Shown: positions 36,201 to 46,814 of the stretch, piece after piece
Numbering within the stretch: position 1 is the stretch's first letter
Layout: each line of letters starts with the position of its first letter
Source of the DNA: Mesostigma viride
Taxonomy: Eukaryota > Streptophyta > Mesostigmatophyceae > Mesostigmatales > Mesostigmataceae
DNA length: 64,000 nucleotides
Direction of reading: 5' to 3'
Assembly: GCA_009746045.1 (NCBI GenBank)
Contig: RPFO01000027.1
Coordinates: forward strand, 1,372,976-1,436,975
Translations under genes and position numbers: made by a program
The notes under the pieces: model-generated
What the model was told of the DNA's origin: nothing
Databases searched by the model: none
What the model saw: only the letters and a program-made list of their open reading frames with translations

Positions 36201-37247
36201 CGACCCCTGCGGTCTAGATCCTTCCCAGGCCTGGTGGGCCGGCAGCGATGTTGCTGCGTGCCGTTGTAGTATTGTACCTTGTGTTAGCTTGATCCTTGCA
36301 TGCCAGTGTCAATTTTTTTTCTTTAGGGTTCTTCCTCTTTTCAGGCCTTTCCTTATGTTGCATGCCGCTCTCACCTCTCTACTTTATAATTACTTGAGTG
36401 ACCTCGTTGGCTCCGCCCAGCGCAAAATGTCGGTCGTAGCAGCCAACCAACCGGCGTGCAACCCGCATTTTGCTATCCAAGTAAGAAACCAACCCGCGTG
36501 CAGTCCGCATTATTCTGCACCTGGATTGGGCAAAGCTTGTATACCCGCCTGCTATTGGCCCCTCAGTTCGTTCATGCTTTTGGATTGGTAACGTACTTTG
36601 GGAGCTCCCAATAGTCGGGGATGGTCTCACGAGGCTAAATTCATAAAGTATAGATAGTATAAATCAAACAATGAATATATCCTATGTGATGTATCATTGT
36701 CGATGAATGTATCCTGTTAACTATTTTCTGTACTAACTTCTATACTGTCCTTTGTCCTCGGAACCAACCTCTCTGCCATCCTGTCTGCCATCCTGTCTAG
36801 CATCCCGTCTACCATCCTCTCTACCATCTTGTCTACCATCCTCTCTACCATCCTCAACCATCCTGTCTACCATCCTCTCTACCATTCTGTCTACCATCCT
36901 CTCTATCATCCTGTCTACCATCCTCTTCTACCATCCTGTCTACCATCCTCTCTACCACCATCCTGTCTACCATCCTGTCTACCATCCTATCTACCATCCT
37001 GTCTACCATCCTGTCTACCATCCTCTCTACCATCCTGTCTACCATCCTGTCTACCATCCTCTCTACCATCCTGTCTACCATTCTGTCTACCATCCTCCAC
37101 CCACAGTGGCCCAACGGTGCGAGCTACATGGGCGAGTGGCGCGACAACACGATGCACGGGCAGGGCACTTACACGGCGCCCGACGGCCACCAATGGGTCG
37201 GCAAGTTCTTCAACGGCTCCGGCCCAGGCCTCACTTGCTGCTTGTGA
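30206..37247 (+). CDS. MORN-repeat protein, MORN2-like (seven exons)
   Basis: My exon model is 30206-30272, 30562-30624, 31540-31599, 32796-32861, 34355-34456, 35566-35645 and 37107-37247. All introns are GT..AG with consistent phases, giving 192 residues. The start is [14 protein letters not shown], a lysine-rich N-terminus. MORN units follow, built on YEGDW (43-47), YQGEW (107-111), YEGEW (130-134) and YMGEW (153-157), with linkers such as DKMHGQGTF and [11 protein letters not shown] Pro/Lys-rich linker (about 52-88) separates the first MORN from the rest. The C-terminal half resembles animal MORN2 in arrangement ([26 protein letters not shown]). MORN proteins of this type are often axonemal or membrane-associated scaffolds; the role here is inferred. 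Exons 3 and 4 are tiny and rest on splice signals and frame continuity. Confidence 0.82.
30840..31020. repeat. ~34-bp tandem repeat in MORN intron 2
   Basis: Four or five degenerate copies of GTGAATCAGGGAAATGTG followed by TTACATAGAGTTTG-like sequence lie in the second intron. Copy lengths vary from about 28 to 36 bp. Confidence 0.75.
31315..31503. repeat. TTAC/TTTC-rich simple repeat in MORN intron 2
   Basis: A pyrimidine-rich run of TTACTTAC, TATCTTATTT and TTTCTTATTT words lies just upstream of the exon 3 acceptor at 31539. It could act as an extended polypyrimidine tract, although its size marks it as a simple-sequence expansion. Confidence 0.85.
31890..32295. repeat. short tandem and direct repeats in MORN intron 3
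   Basis: About four copies of a ~27-bp unit (TTGAGGCCAYTTTTAATYAATTAA) lie at about 31890-31998. A ~75-bp direct duplication (CTACAAGGCAGYGCACGG..GCAGAATG..CCATGCACAGTAG) follows at about 32165-32285. Confidence 0.7.
32940..33290 (+). repeat. degenerate copies of MORN exon 4 and its flanks
   Basis: Segments near 32960-33020, 33085-33165 and 33190-33260 echo exon 4 and the sequences after it. Shared features are (A)AGAAAG/AAA followed by CC(T)GC.GAAG and TCCGCCACCC, then GTAAGTGCA.TGTTTAA or GTAAGTGCAGTGTAAAATG and TGCTGGCAT. They carry stops or lack splice signals, so I treat them as intronic duplicates of a coding exon, not as used exons. Confidence 0.5.
33308..33873. repeat. (CCCCT)n-type array in MORN intron 4
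   Basis: About 565 bp of CCCCT and CCCT units, strictly C/T on the plus strand and G/A on the minus strand. Such a polypurine/polypyrimidine tract can form triplex DNA, and its G-rich strand resembles G-quadruplex-forming sequence (GGGGA repeats). The proline/leucine and glycine/arginine frames are artefacts. Confidence 0.95.
34200..34335. repeat. ~50-bp tandem repeat before MORN exon 5
   Basis: Three copies of a unit like ATACCAACTAATAACACCCC followed by TAACACCACGCATCCCCTCAT occur at about 34223-34335, ending about 20 bp before the exon 5 acceptor (34354). Confidence 0.8.
34612..34864. repeat. 19-bp minisatellite in MORN intron 5
   Basis: About 13 copies of TTGTGTGCTTGCTTGTGGC with GTATG, GTTTG and GCTTG variants. 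The 19-bp period keeps all frames free of stops on both strands, which explains the cysteine/leucine-rich and threonine/lysine-rich open frames. Confidence 0.92.
35140..35565. repeat. degenerate repeats and acceptor copies in MORN intron 5
   Basis: First a TTTTTCCTGCTGGCATTTG-like unit repeats (about 35150-35350). Then come three ~95-bp segments, each ending in CAGGCACAT/GTTCAAG-like sequence (about 35390, 35478 and the true exon 6 start at 35566). The first two look like duplicated 3' splice sites. Another partial copy of the exon 6 end (CCACGTCCGCGGCAAATACA, then CGGTGGGTGTT) lies at about 35733-35765. Confidence 0.6.
36765..37103. repeat. 12-bp minisatellite before MORN exon 7
   Basis: About 28 copies of CTACCATCCTGT with CTCT and TTCT variants run to within a few bases of the last exon's acceptor (CCACCCACAG, ending 37106). 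The array supplies the pyrimidine-rich context of the splice site. Confidence 0.93.
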
Positions 37248-38055
37248 TAAGCAATTTGTTCATTCGACGGTTTGACTTGCCCAGGCCTCATGCGCTGCCT
37301 GTGATGACAAATAGTTCGACGGCTAGGGAACCCGCATCATGTCGAGCTTTTTGTTCTCCAGATTCCAGAAGCTCGTGACTGCGTCACGTGAGCATAAATT
37401 TTCCATTTGCGGGTATTTCCTCGTAAATGGTGGGAGAGCGATCGCAGCAATGGTGCTCACCACTAGACACTCCCGGCCAGTTAGGCTCGAAACACACGCC
37501 CTGATCAAGCATGCTGTTTCCGGCCCCACCGTCTAGGTCATCTAGTCGCTCCACACGTAAGCCAGCCATAATTTCAATGCACAAGGATACACATTTCCAT
37601 CACCATTCATCTTCATCATCCTGAACGACTCGAAAACGCGGAAAAGATAACGGCAGGCTCGAGCTACCATGGTCCGGATTCTCCCGATTTCTGGCCTGCG
37701 CTGGTTGTCTCTTTGATAAATTCTCCAAGGTTATGCATGGCCATCGAAAAGAAACCTACCGCATCCAGCATTGGTTGTCTCGCGCAATCAATCAGGCATG
37801 AAAGGTACCTTCTCACACAGATGGTACCCCATGACTCTCCCAACGGAGGTGCGCGAATTAATGAATGTCTCGCACATGTGGTTGCCTGTAAACCATGAGA
37901 CCGATGTGAGACAGCGATGTATGTGGCATTATACCAAAAGATGCCATGATGGATGACACCATGCAAGGGAGTGGCACATACAGTTTCGATGATTCTAATC
38001 AAGCACTGTTCAGGTGCGAGGGAGTGCATGGAAGATGGAGGGTTACATGATTTTG
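37248..38055. other. 3' flank of the MORN gene
   Basis: Just after the stop is a partial direct duplication of the coding end (GCCCAGGCCTCA...GCTGCCTGTGAT). At 37373-37390 a copy of the LINE 3' palindrome (CGTGACTGCGTCACGTG) appears. Further on no gene is seen. A TGTAA motif, the usual chlorophyte polyadenylation signal, occurs near 37885, about 640 bp after the stop; I do not know whether it is used. Confidence 0.45.
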
Positions 38056-38910
38056 CTAAACATTTCTATGCTGGTTAATTAATTAATTAAAAGACACGTG
38101 ACTGCGTCACGTGGCAAGTCCTCAGTGGGAGGGGAACATGGGATGGAATGGATGATGTAATCTATCTAGGTCCTAGTTACAGGGTTGTGGGCACCACGCG
38201 GCCCGAATCACTATGAATGCCATACGCGGTCACACGCGGAGCCCCCACAGACTTGGGGGTGGTCTCCTTCATCACTACTTGCCATCTATCCTTGCGCACC
38301 ATCTGCCTCCATATTACAGACAAACCAGGAGGCTTCCCGGGCGTGAGCCCGTCACGTCTAGTGTAGCACATGTCCATGCGGAGTCTATCACGAAAAGTCC
38401 ATCGGTGGCGGCCCTGCCGCGCGCGGCCTTGGGGCACGCCAGGATAGGAACTATCGCCCAGGCTGGGTGCCAGCTAGTCTATCTGATGTGTCTACCTGAT
38501 CTGTGCAGACCAGGTGCCTGGCTAGGCCCAGGCGCCTGTGCCTAAGAATGTGGGAAACATAGGGCAAATCAGCGTACAAATCCTCAGTACTAATGTGCAA
38601 ACCAAAGATGATGTTAAGGGCCTTGCGCAGCATCTTGGTGACGGTGCTATCTCGGCATTGCTCCAGCTCGACTGCGCCAGTGTCCAGGTCTCGGCGCCGT
38701 AGGTCAGGATTGTCAGAATGACGACCTTGAAGAGGTCACGCTTGACGATCCGGGGTAGGGCGGGGTTGCTCCACCAGCGGCGGTGGTCATGGAGTTGCGC
38801 CCACACCATGCCGATCCGTGTCGTCAGGTCGTCCTCGCAGTCGGGAAGCCAACTGCCGAGCAGCTTGATCGAAGCGGCCTGAAGTAGGGTAGTTGACGGT
38901 GTCATCTAAG
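38056..38910 (-). pseudogene. LINE ORF2 3' part with 3' end (family B)
   Basis: The minus strand reads an RT tail (IKLLGSWLPDCEDDLTTRIG, LFKVVILTILTYGAETWTLA) and then YVSHILRHRRLGLARHLVC. It continues with TFRDRLRMDMCYTRRDGLTP, KPPGLSVIWRQMVRKDRWQV and GIHSDSGRVVPTTL with a stop at 38177. The 3' UTR ends with the perfect palindrome at 38095-38113 and a TTAATTAA tail (about 38075-38091). The RT core is absent and frames shift at least twice. Confidence 0.78.
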
Positions 38911-38935
38911 AGGCGGAGTATGGGCGGGGCCCCGG

Positions 38936-39020
38936 CCATTAATTAATTAATTAATAGACACGTGACTGCGTCACGTGAGCATAAGTCCTCAGTGGGAGGG
39001 GAACATGGGATGGAATGGGT
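38936..39020 (-). mobile_element. LINE 3' terminus only (family B)
   Basis: An 85-bp fragment repeats the last part of the family B 3' UTR: tail at about 38938-38955, palindrome CACGTGACTGCGTCACGTG at 38959-38977, then GAGCATAAGTCCTCAGTGGG. It is an extreme 5'-truncated insertion or a remnant. A second TTAATTAATTAATAAGGAAC stretch follows at 39019. Confidence 0.75.
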
Positions 39021-39207
39021 TAATTAATTAATAAGGAACATAACTCCGTTGGGAGTATATATTAATAATATAATTACTTACAGCAGAGTGAAATCACTCA
39101 AACCAAAGCAAACACCCAGCTATAAACCTATATACAGAGCCATGTCAAATCTCTATACTACTACGATAAGACCAATGGAAACTCCTAACGGGAGGAACCT
39201 AATAGCC

Positions 39208-39821
39208 CTGCTGCACCGCAAAATCAGCCCGCGTACGGCGGAGCATGATGTCAGCCATGGCCCGAGTCAGCGCCACCGACAAGCGCTGACGCCAATATGA
39301 CGTCCAGGTCCGCGCCGACCATGGGGCGCCCGCTGGCCCTCCAGGTCCAGCCGGTCCTCCCGGAGCCGGCAACACTCCTTGAAGAAGGCGGAGGTCAGGG
39401 GCCCCATGGCCCCAAACTCCTCCAGGACAAAGGGCACCACACGATGGTGCCCGACGTCGCCGTAGGCCAGGAGCTTGGCCCGCTCCGCCCGGTCCGCCGT
39501 GTAACCTGCCGTGAGGGAGGCCCCAGCCACGTGGCTAAGAGCCAAGGGCCGCGCCACCGAAACGTCGATAAGCAGATGCCGGCCACCCCCCTCAAAGTCC
39601 AGCACCACGATGTCAGGCCGGTGGTTGGGGGAATAGAAGGCAGCGCCATCCGCATCCTCGGACCGGATGTTCGCGTGGGGGAAAACCGACCGAATCATGG
39701 CGAGCACCACCGTCAGGAGGACAGTGTGCAAATACAAATACCAATTCTGCACTATACTTTTCGTCCGAGGGTGGTAAAAAGCATCCGAGGCGTAAATTAC
39801 GAGGTGGTAATTTACCGTCAA
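39208..39821 (-). pseudogene. non-LTR retroelement ORF C-terminal region
   Basis: The minus-strand frame contains NHRPDIVVLDFEGGGRHLLI, DVSVARPLAL, ERAKLLAYGD, VVPFVLEEFGAMGPLTSAFF and, after one frameshift near 39330, WRQRLSVALTRAMADIML to a TAG. The pattern RPDI-(L/V)-x8-DV-V...FVPF-x-E-x-G...WR-x-R-x-S-x-AL is common in C-terminal regions of plant and algal LINE-like polyproteins. The reverse-transcriptase domain itself is not here. Confidence 0.6.
39753..39800 (-). repeat. 45-bp repeat shared with 51045-51092
   Basis: CTATACTTTTCGTCCGAGGG followed by TGGTAAAAAGCATCCGAGGCGTAAAT is the reverse complement of 51045-51092, which lies downstream of another LINE ORF. It may mark the terminus of a shared retroelement family. 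It overlaps the start of the minus-strand frame at 39208-39821. Confidence 0.7.
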
Positions 39822-39883
39822 GACTACTCTTACAGTTTAGATACTACGTCGTAGTCTGTGTCGTAAGTTACGAACTAGATCCG

Positions 39884-40108
39884 AGGTGAGATCCGACGTA
39901 GTAATTTACGAGGTAGTAATTTACGAGGTAGTAATTTACGAGGTAGTAATTTACGAGGTAGTAATTTACGAGGTAGTAATGTACGAGGTAGTAATTTACG
40001 AGGTAGTAATTTACGAGGTAGTAATGTACGAGGTAGTAATTTACGAGGTAGTAAGGTACGAGGTAGTAATTTGCGAGGTAGTAATTTACGAGTTGGTAAT
40101 TTACGATC
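39884..40108. repeat. 15-bp minisatellite GAGGTAGTAATTTAC
   Basis: About 14 head-to-tail copies of GAGGTAGTAATTTAC with a few G/T changes. Because 15 is a multiple of three, the plus frame is open (repeating YEVVI). Related words (GGTAATTTAC, CCTCGTAATTTACG) are scattered at 49620-49830 beside another LINE remnant. Confidence 0.93.
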
Positions 40109-40418
40109 CCGGTACTCGGTCCCGTAGGTTACGACGTCGTATGCTTCTCGCGTACACTACCGGTACTACAATCATGTCGCTATGTCGTTCTGAATTGCAG
40201 TACGCATGTCACTTTGATTTCACTTATCATTTCGGTCAACCTAACCCCTAACACCCATTTACCCGGGGGAAAAAAATGAATGGCATTTGCAGCAAGGCTC
40301 ATGCAAGACGAGTTCCTATTTCATAAAAAATTTCATTATTAAATGCAGGATTACATGTCATGCACAAAAATCCAACGCCTTCACAGAAAATAGCATATCA
40401 AGTCTTCTGACGACAATA

Positions 40419-40667
40419 TCAAGTCAATATCAAATTCGTGGCTTCTCTTCGTGGCTTGAAATACTGTTTCCATGCGGTGCTTAGGACAGCTCCGGGGATG
40501 TCGGCACCGCACAGAAGCTCCATCCGGGAGCAAGTGCGCCGGGGGAAGATGTTGTACATCCAGAGCTCGATATGTGCGGGAAGCCGTCGTGTTGGAAACC
40601 GAGGTGTCTGCACATAATTCCGCGCGCAGGCAGCTTGTGCCTTTACGGGGGAAGACCTGCGACACAA
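40419..40667 (-). other. possible unassigned exon
   Basis: A minus-strand frame after an acceptor-like TTTTTGTGTCGCAG (about 40660) reads protein-like sequence (PRFPTRRLPAHIELWMYNIF, GADIPGAVLSTAWKQYFK) to a stop at 40419. No family, start codon or partner exon was recognised, so it may be chance. Confidence 0.2.
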
Positions 40668-40808
40668 AAACCGTGTCCGGACAATGCAATACGGAGAAAT
40701 GGCAACGGCAGATGGAGTCGGCTAAGGCCGCTTGTAAGGAAAGTGATTTTTAATGCACGAATAAATGTATAATGCATGCTACATCGCCATCGCTTGGGCG
40801 GTGAAAAG

Positions 40809-41040
40809 ACAAGGACCAACCACATGCCCCCACCTACCCTTCGTGCATCCCGCCCTTGACGAGGCACAACCATGTGCCCCCACCTACCCTTTGTGCGTCC
40901 CTCCCTTGACAAGAAACAAGCACGTGCACCTATCTAACCTTTGTGCATCCCTTCCTTGGCAAGGAACAAGCACACCCACCCACCTACTCCACATGCATCC
41001 CTCCCTTGACAAGGAACAAGCACGATCACCCAGCTACCCA
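40809..41040. repeat. ~50-bp tandem repeat, about 4.5 copies
   Basis: Unit of the form AAGGAACAAGCACATGCCC, then CACCTACCCTTTGTGCATCC, then CTCCCTTGAC, with 10-20% divergence among copies. No gene. Confidence 0.85.
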
Positions 41041-41279
41041 CTAGCACGGCAGCAAGGCAGACCTTACAATGGCAAGTGATGTTTATCGGTAGAAACTGTT
41101 AGACAACTAGCAAACGAGCCAGCCGGTGAAGAGCAAGGCACGCATGCAAGGAATTTGTCGTTGCCTATGTCTACGCTTGTGTTTGTCACTGCAGTTGAAA
41201 TCTGCATTTGCATCAGCAGGCCCGATCGAACCCCATGTCGCCACCCGCATTTCCACTTATACTTCACGGCCCCTTATTC

Positions 41280-41680
41280 TTCTCTTGTGCCTGCCTTTGC
41301 CCTAACTGTTACCCTAGCATCTGCCCTTGCCCCTATCCTTTGATCCCCAGTGTTTGCCGTTGCCCTCATCCTTTCCCTAGTGCCTGCCCTTGTCTTCATC
41401 TTTTCCCTTGTGCCTGCCCTTGCCCTTGTCCGTTCCCTCGTGCTTGACTTGTCCTAATCTCTTTCCCTTGCGCCTGCCCTTGCCCTTATCCGCTTCCCTT
41501 GTGCCTGCCCCTGCCCTTGCCCTTGTCATTTCCCTTGAGCCTGCCCTTTTGGCAAGCACAAGTGCCTTTGTCCTTTCCTTGGCCTTGTGCTTGCTCTTCC
41601 AGTTTCCCTTTCCTTTGCTCGTGCGGTTGCCTTTGCTCTTACCCGGGTGCTTGCCCTTGCCGTTTGCAAGCTGCATTATT
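41280..41680. repeat. degenerate CCCTTG/GTGCCTG-rich region
   Basis: This is an imperfect pyrimidine-rich repeat built from TTGTGCCTGCCCTTGCCC-like words. It gives long leucine/proline frames in plus and lysine/glycine-rich frames in minus that I do not consider genes. Confidence 0.75.
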
Positions 41681-42240
41681 GTCTTAGCAAGCTAGCAAGT
41701 GCAAACTGGCACTGAGCCAGAAATGCAAGCAAAGCAGCCAGTGTAAATAAGGATGGACGGGAACAGTAGAAAGCTAGGGGTGGCAACGGTGCTAGAGCTC
41801 ATGGCAACAAGGTGGTCCCATTCTTGCTGCATTGGGTGCGTTGCGTGGGTGGGATATTGCGAGAGGGGGACATTCTTGCCTTGGTTGTGTTTTCACATGC
41901 ACCCGGTGCTTGAATTTATGCGTGCAAGGGTGGCTGGTATCCCAACCAACAGCCTAAGAGGAAAAAGAGTGCTTAGAAAGCAAGAATGACTTAATGTTGG
42001 TAATAGCAGTGGCGGCGGCAGCAAAAACTGTTGTTATAGATGCAAGCTACAACACTGCGGATGGTTTCTCACACTAATGTGGATAATGATAATGCATGCC
42101 ACTTAACGGGACCATATAAACCACAACAAGAATAAATCGTGAGAGCAAAAGAAAGGGGAGTACAAAATGGCCGGCTTACCTAGCTACAGCAAAAAAATTA
42201 CATGAAAAACAAGATAACTCACCTTTGTCGCAGCAGTGAC
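41681..42240. other. no recognised gene
   Basis: Short frames only. A possible minus-strand exon ends just right of this stretch with a GTGAGT donor near 42222 (TGCTGCGACAAAG|GTGAGTTATC on the minus strand). Confidence 0.4.
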
Positions 42241-42345
42241 CATATCAGACAGCTCACAAAAACTTGTTGATCCTTGAAACTTCCTGCTTGAAGGCAGCCA
42301 CCAACGGTCTGGAGTTTTCACCCCAGTCCTTCTCAACAGCCAAGG
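42223..42345 (-). other. possible unassigned exon next to (GA)n
   Basis: The minus strand, after a pyrimidine tract ending CTGTTGAG, reads KDWGENSRPLVAAFKQEVSR and INKF. After one base in a T run it reads CELSDMVTAATK, ending at AAAG|GTGAGT. It has the look of a coding exon with good splice signals, but I cannot place its gene or family, and the one-base shift in the T5 run is unexplained. Confidence 0.25.
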
Positions 42346-42398
42346 AAAAGGGAAAGAGAGAGGAGGGGTGCGGGAGGGACAAGAGAGCGGGGGTGGGA

Positions 42399-43570
<1,172 letters not shown>

Positions 43571-44016
43571 GGGTGGTGGTACACAAATACCGTACAGGTG
43601 GTACCATACACAACTGCAGCCAGGACAACAGCCGGGCGCTGCGTACCTGCCGTGGGAAGGAGGGGGTGGTACACAAATACCGTACAGGTGGTACACAACT
43701 GCAGCCAGCACAACAGCGAGTCGCTGCGTACCTGCCGTGGGAAGGAGGGAGGTGGTACACAAAAACCGTACAGGTGGTACACAACTGCAGCCAGCACAAC
43801 AGCGAGTCGCTGCGTACCTGCCGTGGGAAGGAGGGGGTGGTACACAAATACCGTACAGGTGGTACACAACTGCAGCCAGCACAACAGCGAGTCGCTGCGT
43901 ACCTGCCGTGGGAAGGAGGGAGGTGGTACACAAAAACCGTACAGGTGGTACACAACTGCAGCCAGCACAACAGCGAGTCGCTGCGTACCTGCCGTGGGAA
44001 GGAGGGGGGTGCTACA
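43571..44016. repeat. 85/86-bp tandem repeat with dimeric order
   Basis: Five copies of a unit starting GGTGGTACACAAA and ending CTGCCGTGGGAAGGAGGG start at about 43571, 43665, 43751, 43836 and 43922. After the first, copies alternate AAATACCG and AAAAACCG at the same place, so the later array is built of ~171-bp dimers. Each unit contains two GGTGGTAC(A)CA words around a GTACAG core. Confidence 0.92.
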
Positions 44017-44037
44017 CAAATATCCGACCTATATATT

Positions 44038-44740
44038 AGCGATAGCCGCCGCCTATTAAACAGGTCCTATTCATCACGAGCGTCAACGCCCCGTCATCGC
44101 CCCGTCATCGCCCGGCCGAGGGCCTTAACCTGTTAACTGTTTATTCGGAGTGATAGTCAACGACCTATACTACCAATAGCTGCCGCATATCAAACATCGG
44201 TTTTTCATCGGGCCCGTCGAGGGCGATGACGGTGACGGTCGTCACCGTCATCGCCCTCGACGGGCCAACATCTAAACTCTTCTCTTAATCAACAATCTAT
44301 ATTACCAATAGCCGCCGCCTATCAAACAGATCCTATTCATCACGCGCGTCAACGCCCCGTCATCGCCCCGTCATCGCCCCGTGATCGCCATGCCGAGCCA
44401 GCCGAGGGCCAACCTCTTAACTCTTTACATTTGTATTCGGAGTAGTAGTCAACGACCTATATTACCAATAGCCGCCGCATATCAAAAAGGTCGTATTCAT
44501 GACGCCCGTCGAGGGCGATGACGGTGACGCCGTCACCGTCATCGCCCACGGGCCAACATCTAAACTCTTCTCTTAATCAACAATCTATATTACCAATAGC
44601 CGCCGCCTGTCAAACAGATCCTATTCATCACGCGCGTCAACGCCCCGTCATCGCCCCGTCATCGCCCCGTCATCGCTCCGTGATCGCCATGCCGACTGCC
44701 GAGGGCCAACCTCTTAACTCTTTATTCGGAGTAATAGTTA
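44038..44740. repeat. ~270-288-bp tandem repeat with large palindromes
   Basis: About 2.5 copies of a composite unit containing TATATTACCAATAGCCGCCG, CCTATCAAACAGATCCTATT, CGTCATCGCCC multiples and CTTAACTCTTTATTCGGAGT. Copies two and three are 288 bp apart. The unit carries a long inverted repeat (44211-44266) that is shortened in the next copy (about 44496-44553). No coding. Confidence 0.85.
44211..44266. repeat. perfect 27-bp inverted repeat, 2-nt spacer
   Basis: The left arm starts GGCCCGTCGAGGGCGATGAC and ends GGTGACG (44211-44237); the right arm (44240-44266) is its exact reverse complement; the spacer is GT. In single-stranded form it would be a 27-bp GC-rich hairpin. Confidence 0.95.
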
Positions 44741-45289
44741 ACTGCCGGCATTGCCATACAAGAAGAAGCTCTCGATCCTAGGTATAGACTACCTCGGGTA
44801 TCATCATCGTAATTGCTAGCATCGAGATCATTCATACCTACCGACGATGGCCAGCTGCAAAAGAAAAATGTCGACCAACAGACAGGACCTATCGCCGGGA
44901 ACCCTCAAGGCAATAAGGGCGAGACAGGCTTTCACCGTTAAGTAAAGTTGTCCACATCGTGCTAAGGAATTTGTGCTAATCTATGAGTACCTATATGGAC
45001 ACTTTGTCGCATTTTTTACATGGCAAATAAGCGATGTATGTGTCATGTAGGCTGCCATTGGTGCATGCATGCATGGGCCAGCAATGATGGTCAGAGGTAC
45101 ATTGTGCCTATGAGATAACCATCGATTTGTTGATCAGCAAGTGATTCATTACGTGAGACAACAATATGTTTGGGGGCTAAGCTTCTTACATTGGTCACAT
45201 GGCCCGCCATAATTGTTTTCTTATGTGTTTAAGGTTAGGGCTCTGTTCATGACTGAACGTCATGAACGCGCTCTATTCATGACATTGAT
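44741..45289. other. no recognised gene
   Basis: Unique-looking sequence with short frames only. Near 45248-45290 the word TTCATGAC recurs with CGTCATGAACGCGCTC, a small imperfect repeat. Confidence 0.45.
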
Positions 45290-45680
45290 TAATTGATTTT
45301 AATTAGTCTCATGTCCATGTTGGGGGACCGGGATCTCTGAATTCCCCAAAGAAGATATAGTGGAAGTCCCCCAAGACGTCAATATCCGTCAAGACGTCAA
45401 TAACTACATGTATGTCCACAGCTCAGCTAGTAGTCTAAAATATGGGCCTCGAGCTAATCTTGCACGCAAGCAATGCCTATCATCAAGGATGAATTAATGC
45501 CTATCAACAAGGAGACAATCATGCTTGTTAAATTTCCTAGGACCCACAACTGGGGGGTCGTAGTCTTTGACAATGTCCGCCTGGGCAACGCTACTAATCC
45601 TACATATCCGAGGTCCCATGTATGAATAAGAGGGGTTGAGCGGATGACGCCAACAGTGTCTGTGCTCTGCATGTCAGCTA
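45290..45680 (+). repeat. LINE-like 3' repeat (family D), uninterrupted copy
   Basis: Homologous to 10961-11206 plus 11901-11995. At the point where the other copy carries the solo LTR, this one reads GGGGTCGTAGTCTTTGAC without interruption, so it is the paralogous empty site. No coding sequence is recognised. Confidence 0.75.
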
Positions 45681-45879
45681 AAATCATATCGCGGAGACAA
45701 ACATATGGCGGTATGTTGTCTCTTTGATATGGCGGTATGTCCAATGTTGGCCACTGCGTCGCCTAACAGGTTGTTACATGGTCGGCAAGGGCCTGACCAT
45801 GTAAGAAGATATCTCCCTGGCTGGCCAGTCCACAAGGAACCAGCAGGGACCTCATCTGAATCAACCTGATTTATTAACT

Positions 45880-46010
45880 AACTACTTAATTCATTTATTA
45901 AACTCATGCCCCCATTAGGGAGTCAAGGAGCATTAGTTAACCCCGATTCATTCATTAATTAATTATTTAAACACGTGCTCCCGTTGGGGAGTCACGGAGC
46001 ACCGAAGTGC
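45880..46010 (-). repeat. LINE-like tails and 3'-end fragments
   Basis: Two adjacent fragments carry TTAATTAATTATTTAAACACG and ATTCATTTATTAAACTCATG tails followed by GTGCTCCCGTTGGGGAGTCA- and CCCCCATTAGGGAGTCAAGG-like ends. On the minus strand the first can fold as GTGCTCC/GGAGCAC. They resemble the termini of the LINE families described elsewhere in the window. Confidence 0.5.
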
Positions 46011-46240
46011 TTTTAATGCCTGTGTGTGCACAACAGGAGAAAGGGCAGAGACCCCCACTCTCCTTCATGCCTAAGGCATGCCACAGCTGCATTCGGGAAC
46101 GCTAGCTAAACGGACACGCTAACGATCCGGCAATCTGTGGGTGCAATAAGACTCATGTGAGCATGGCATAACACTAGGAGCGTGGGCAAGTAATCTCATC
46201 ATAGCCAGGACGTAGCATGGCTGTACTAGGACTATACCCC

Positions 46241-46465
46241 GATGGATGGATGGATGGATGGATGGATGGATGGATGGATGGATGGATGGATGGATGGATG
46301 GATGGATGGATGGATGGATGGATGGATGGATGGATGGATGGATGGATGGATGGATGGATGGATGGATGGATGGATGGATGGATGGATGGATGGATGGATG
46401 GATGGATGGATGGATGGATGGATGGATGGATGGATGGATGGATGGATGGATGGATGGATGGATGG
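46241..46465. repeat. (GATG)n tetranucleotide array
   Basis: 225 bp, 56 units, perfect as printed. WMDG and SIHP frames are artefacts. Confidence 0.97.
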
Positions 46466-46814
46466 CTTGTCTTACATGATGCAGTGGAACTTTGGTGCTG
46501 GAGGGTTAATTGTGGCCCGGTCTGGTTTAGCTTCAGTGCTCTCATGGCGGCCTTCATTTGTAATTATTTGAATGCATGCCCATTGGGCCATGCATAGTGT
46601 ATATTTTTTACGCATGCACGCCCATTATTTATCGCTGGGTCCCTCCCGTCAATCCTTGTTAATTGCCAGGTCTGGTGTAAGTAAGTTAGTACTTGCGTGT
46701 CATGCGCATGGGCATGTTTAGAGTACTATGCTAATCTCTTTAGAAACATAATTACACGGAAGTTACAAATCTCATCTGCATCATGCCCCAAGACACTACA
46801 TTAAAGAATCAAAT

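Noticed and set aside
39297-39854. 185-codon plus-strand frame
   Set aside because: Antisense shadow of the retroelement frame on the minus strand, which carries the recognisable motifs.
46174-46597. WMDG/SIHP frames, and likewise RERE frames at 42264-42623
   Set aside because: Products of (GATG)n and (GA)n arrays.
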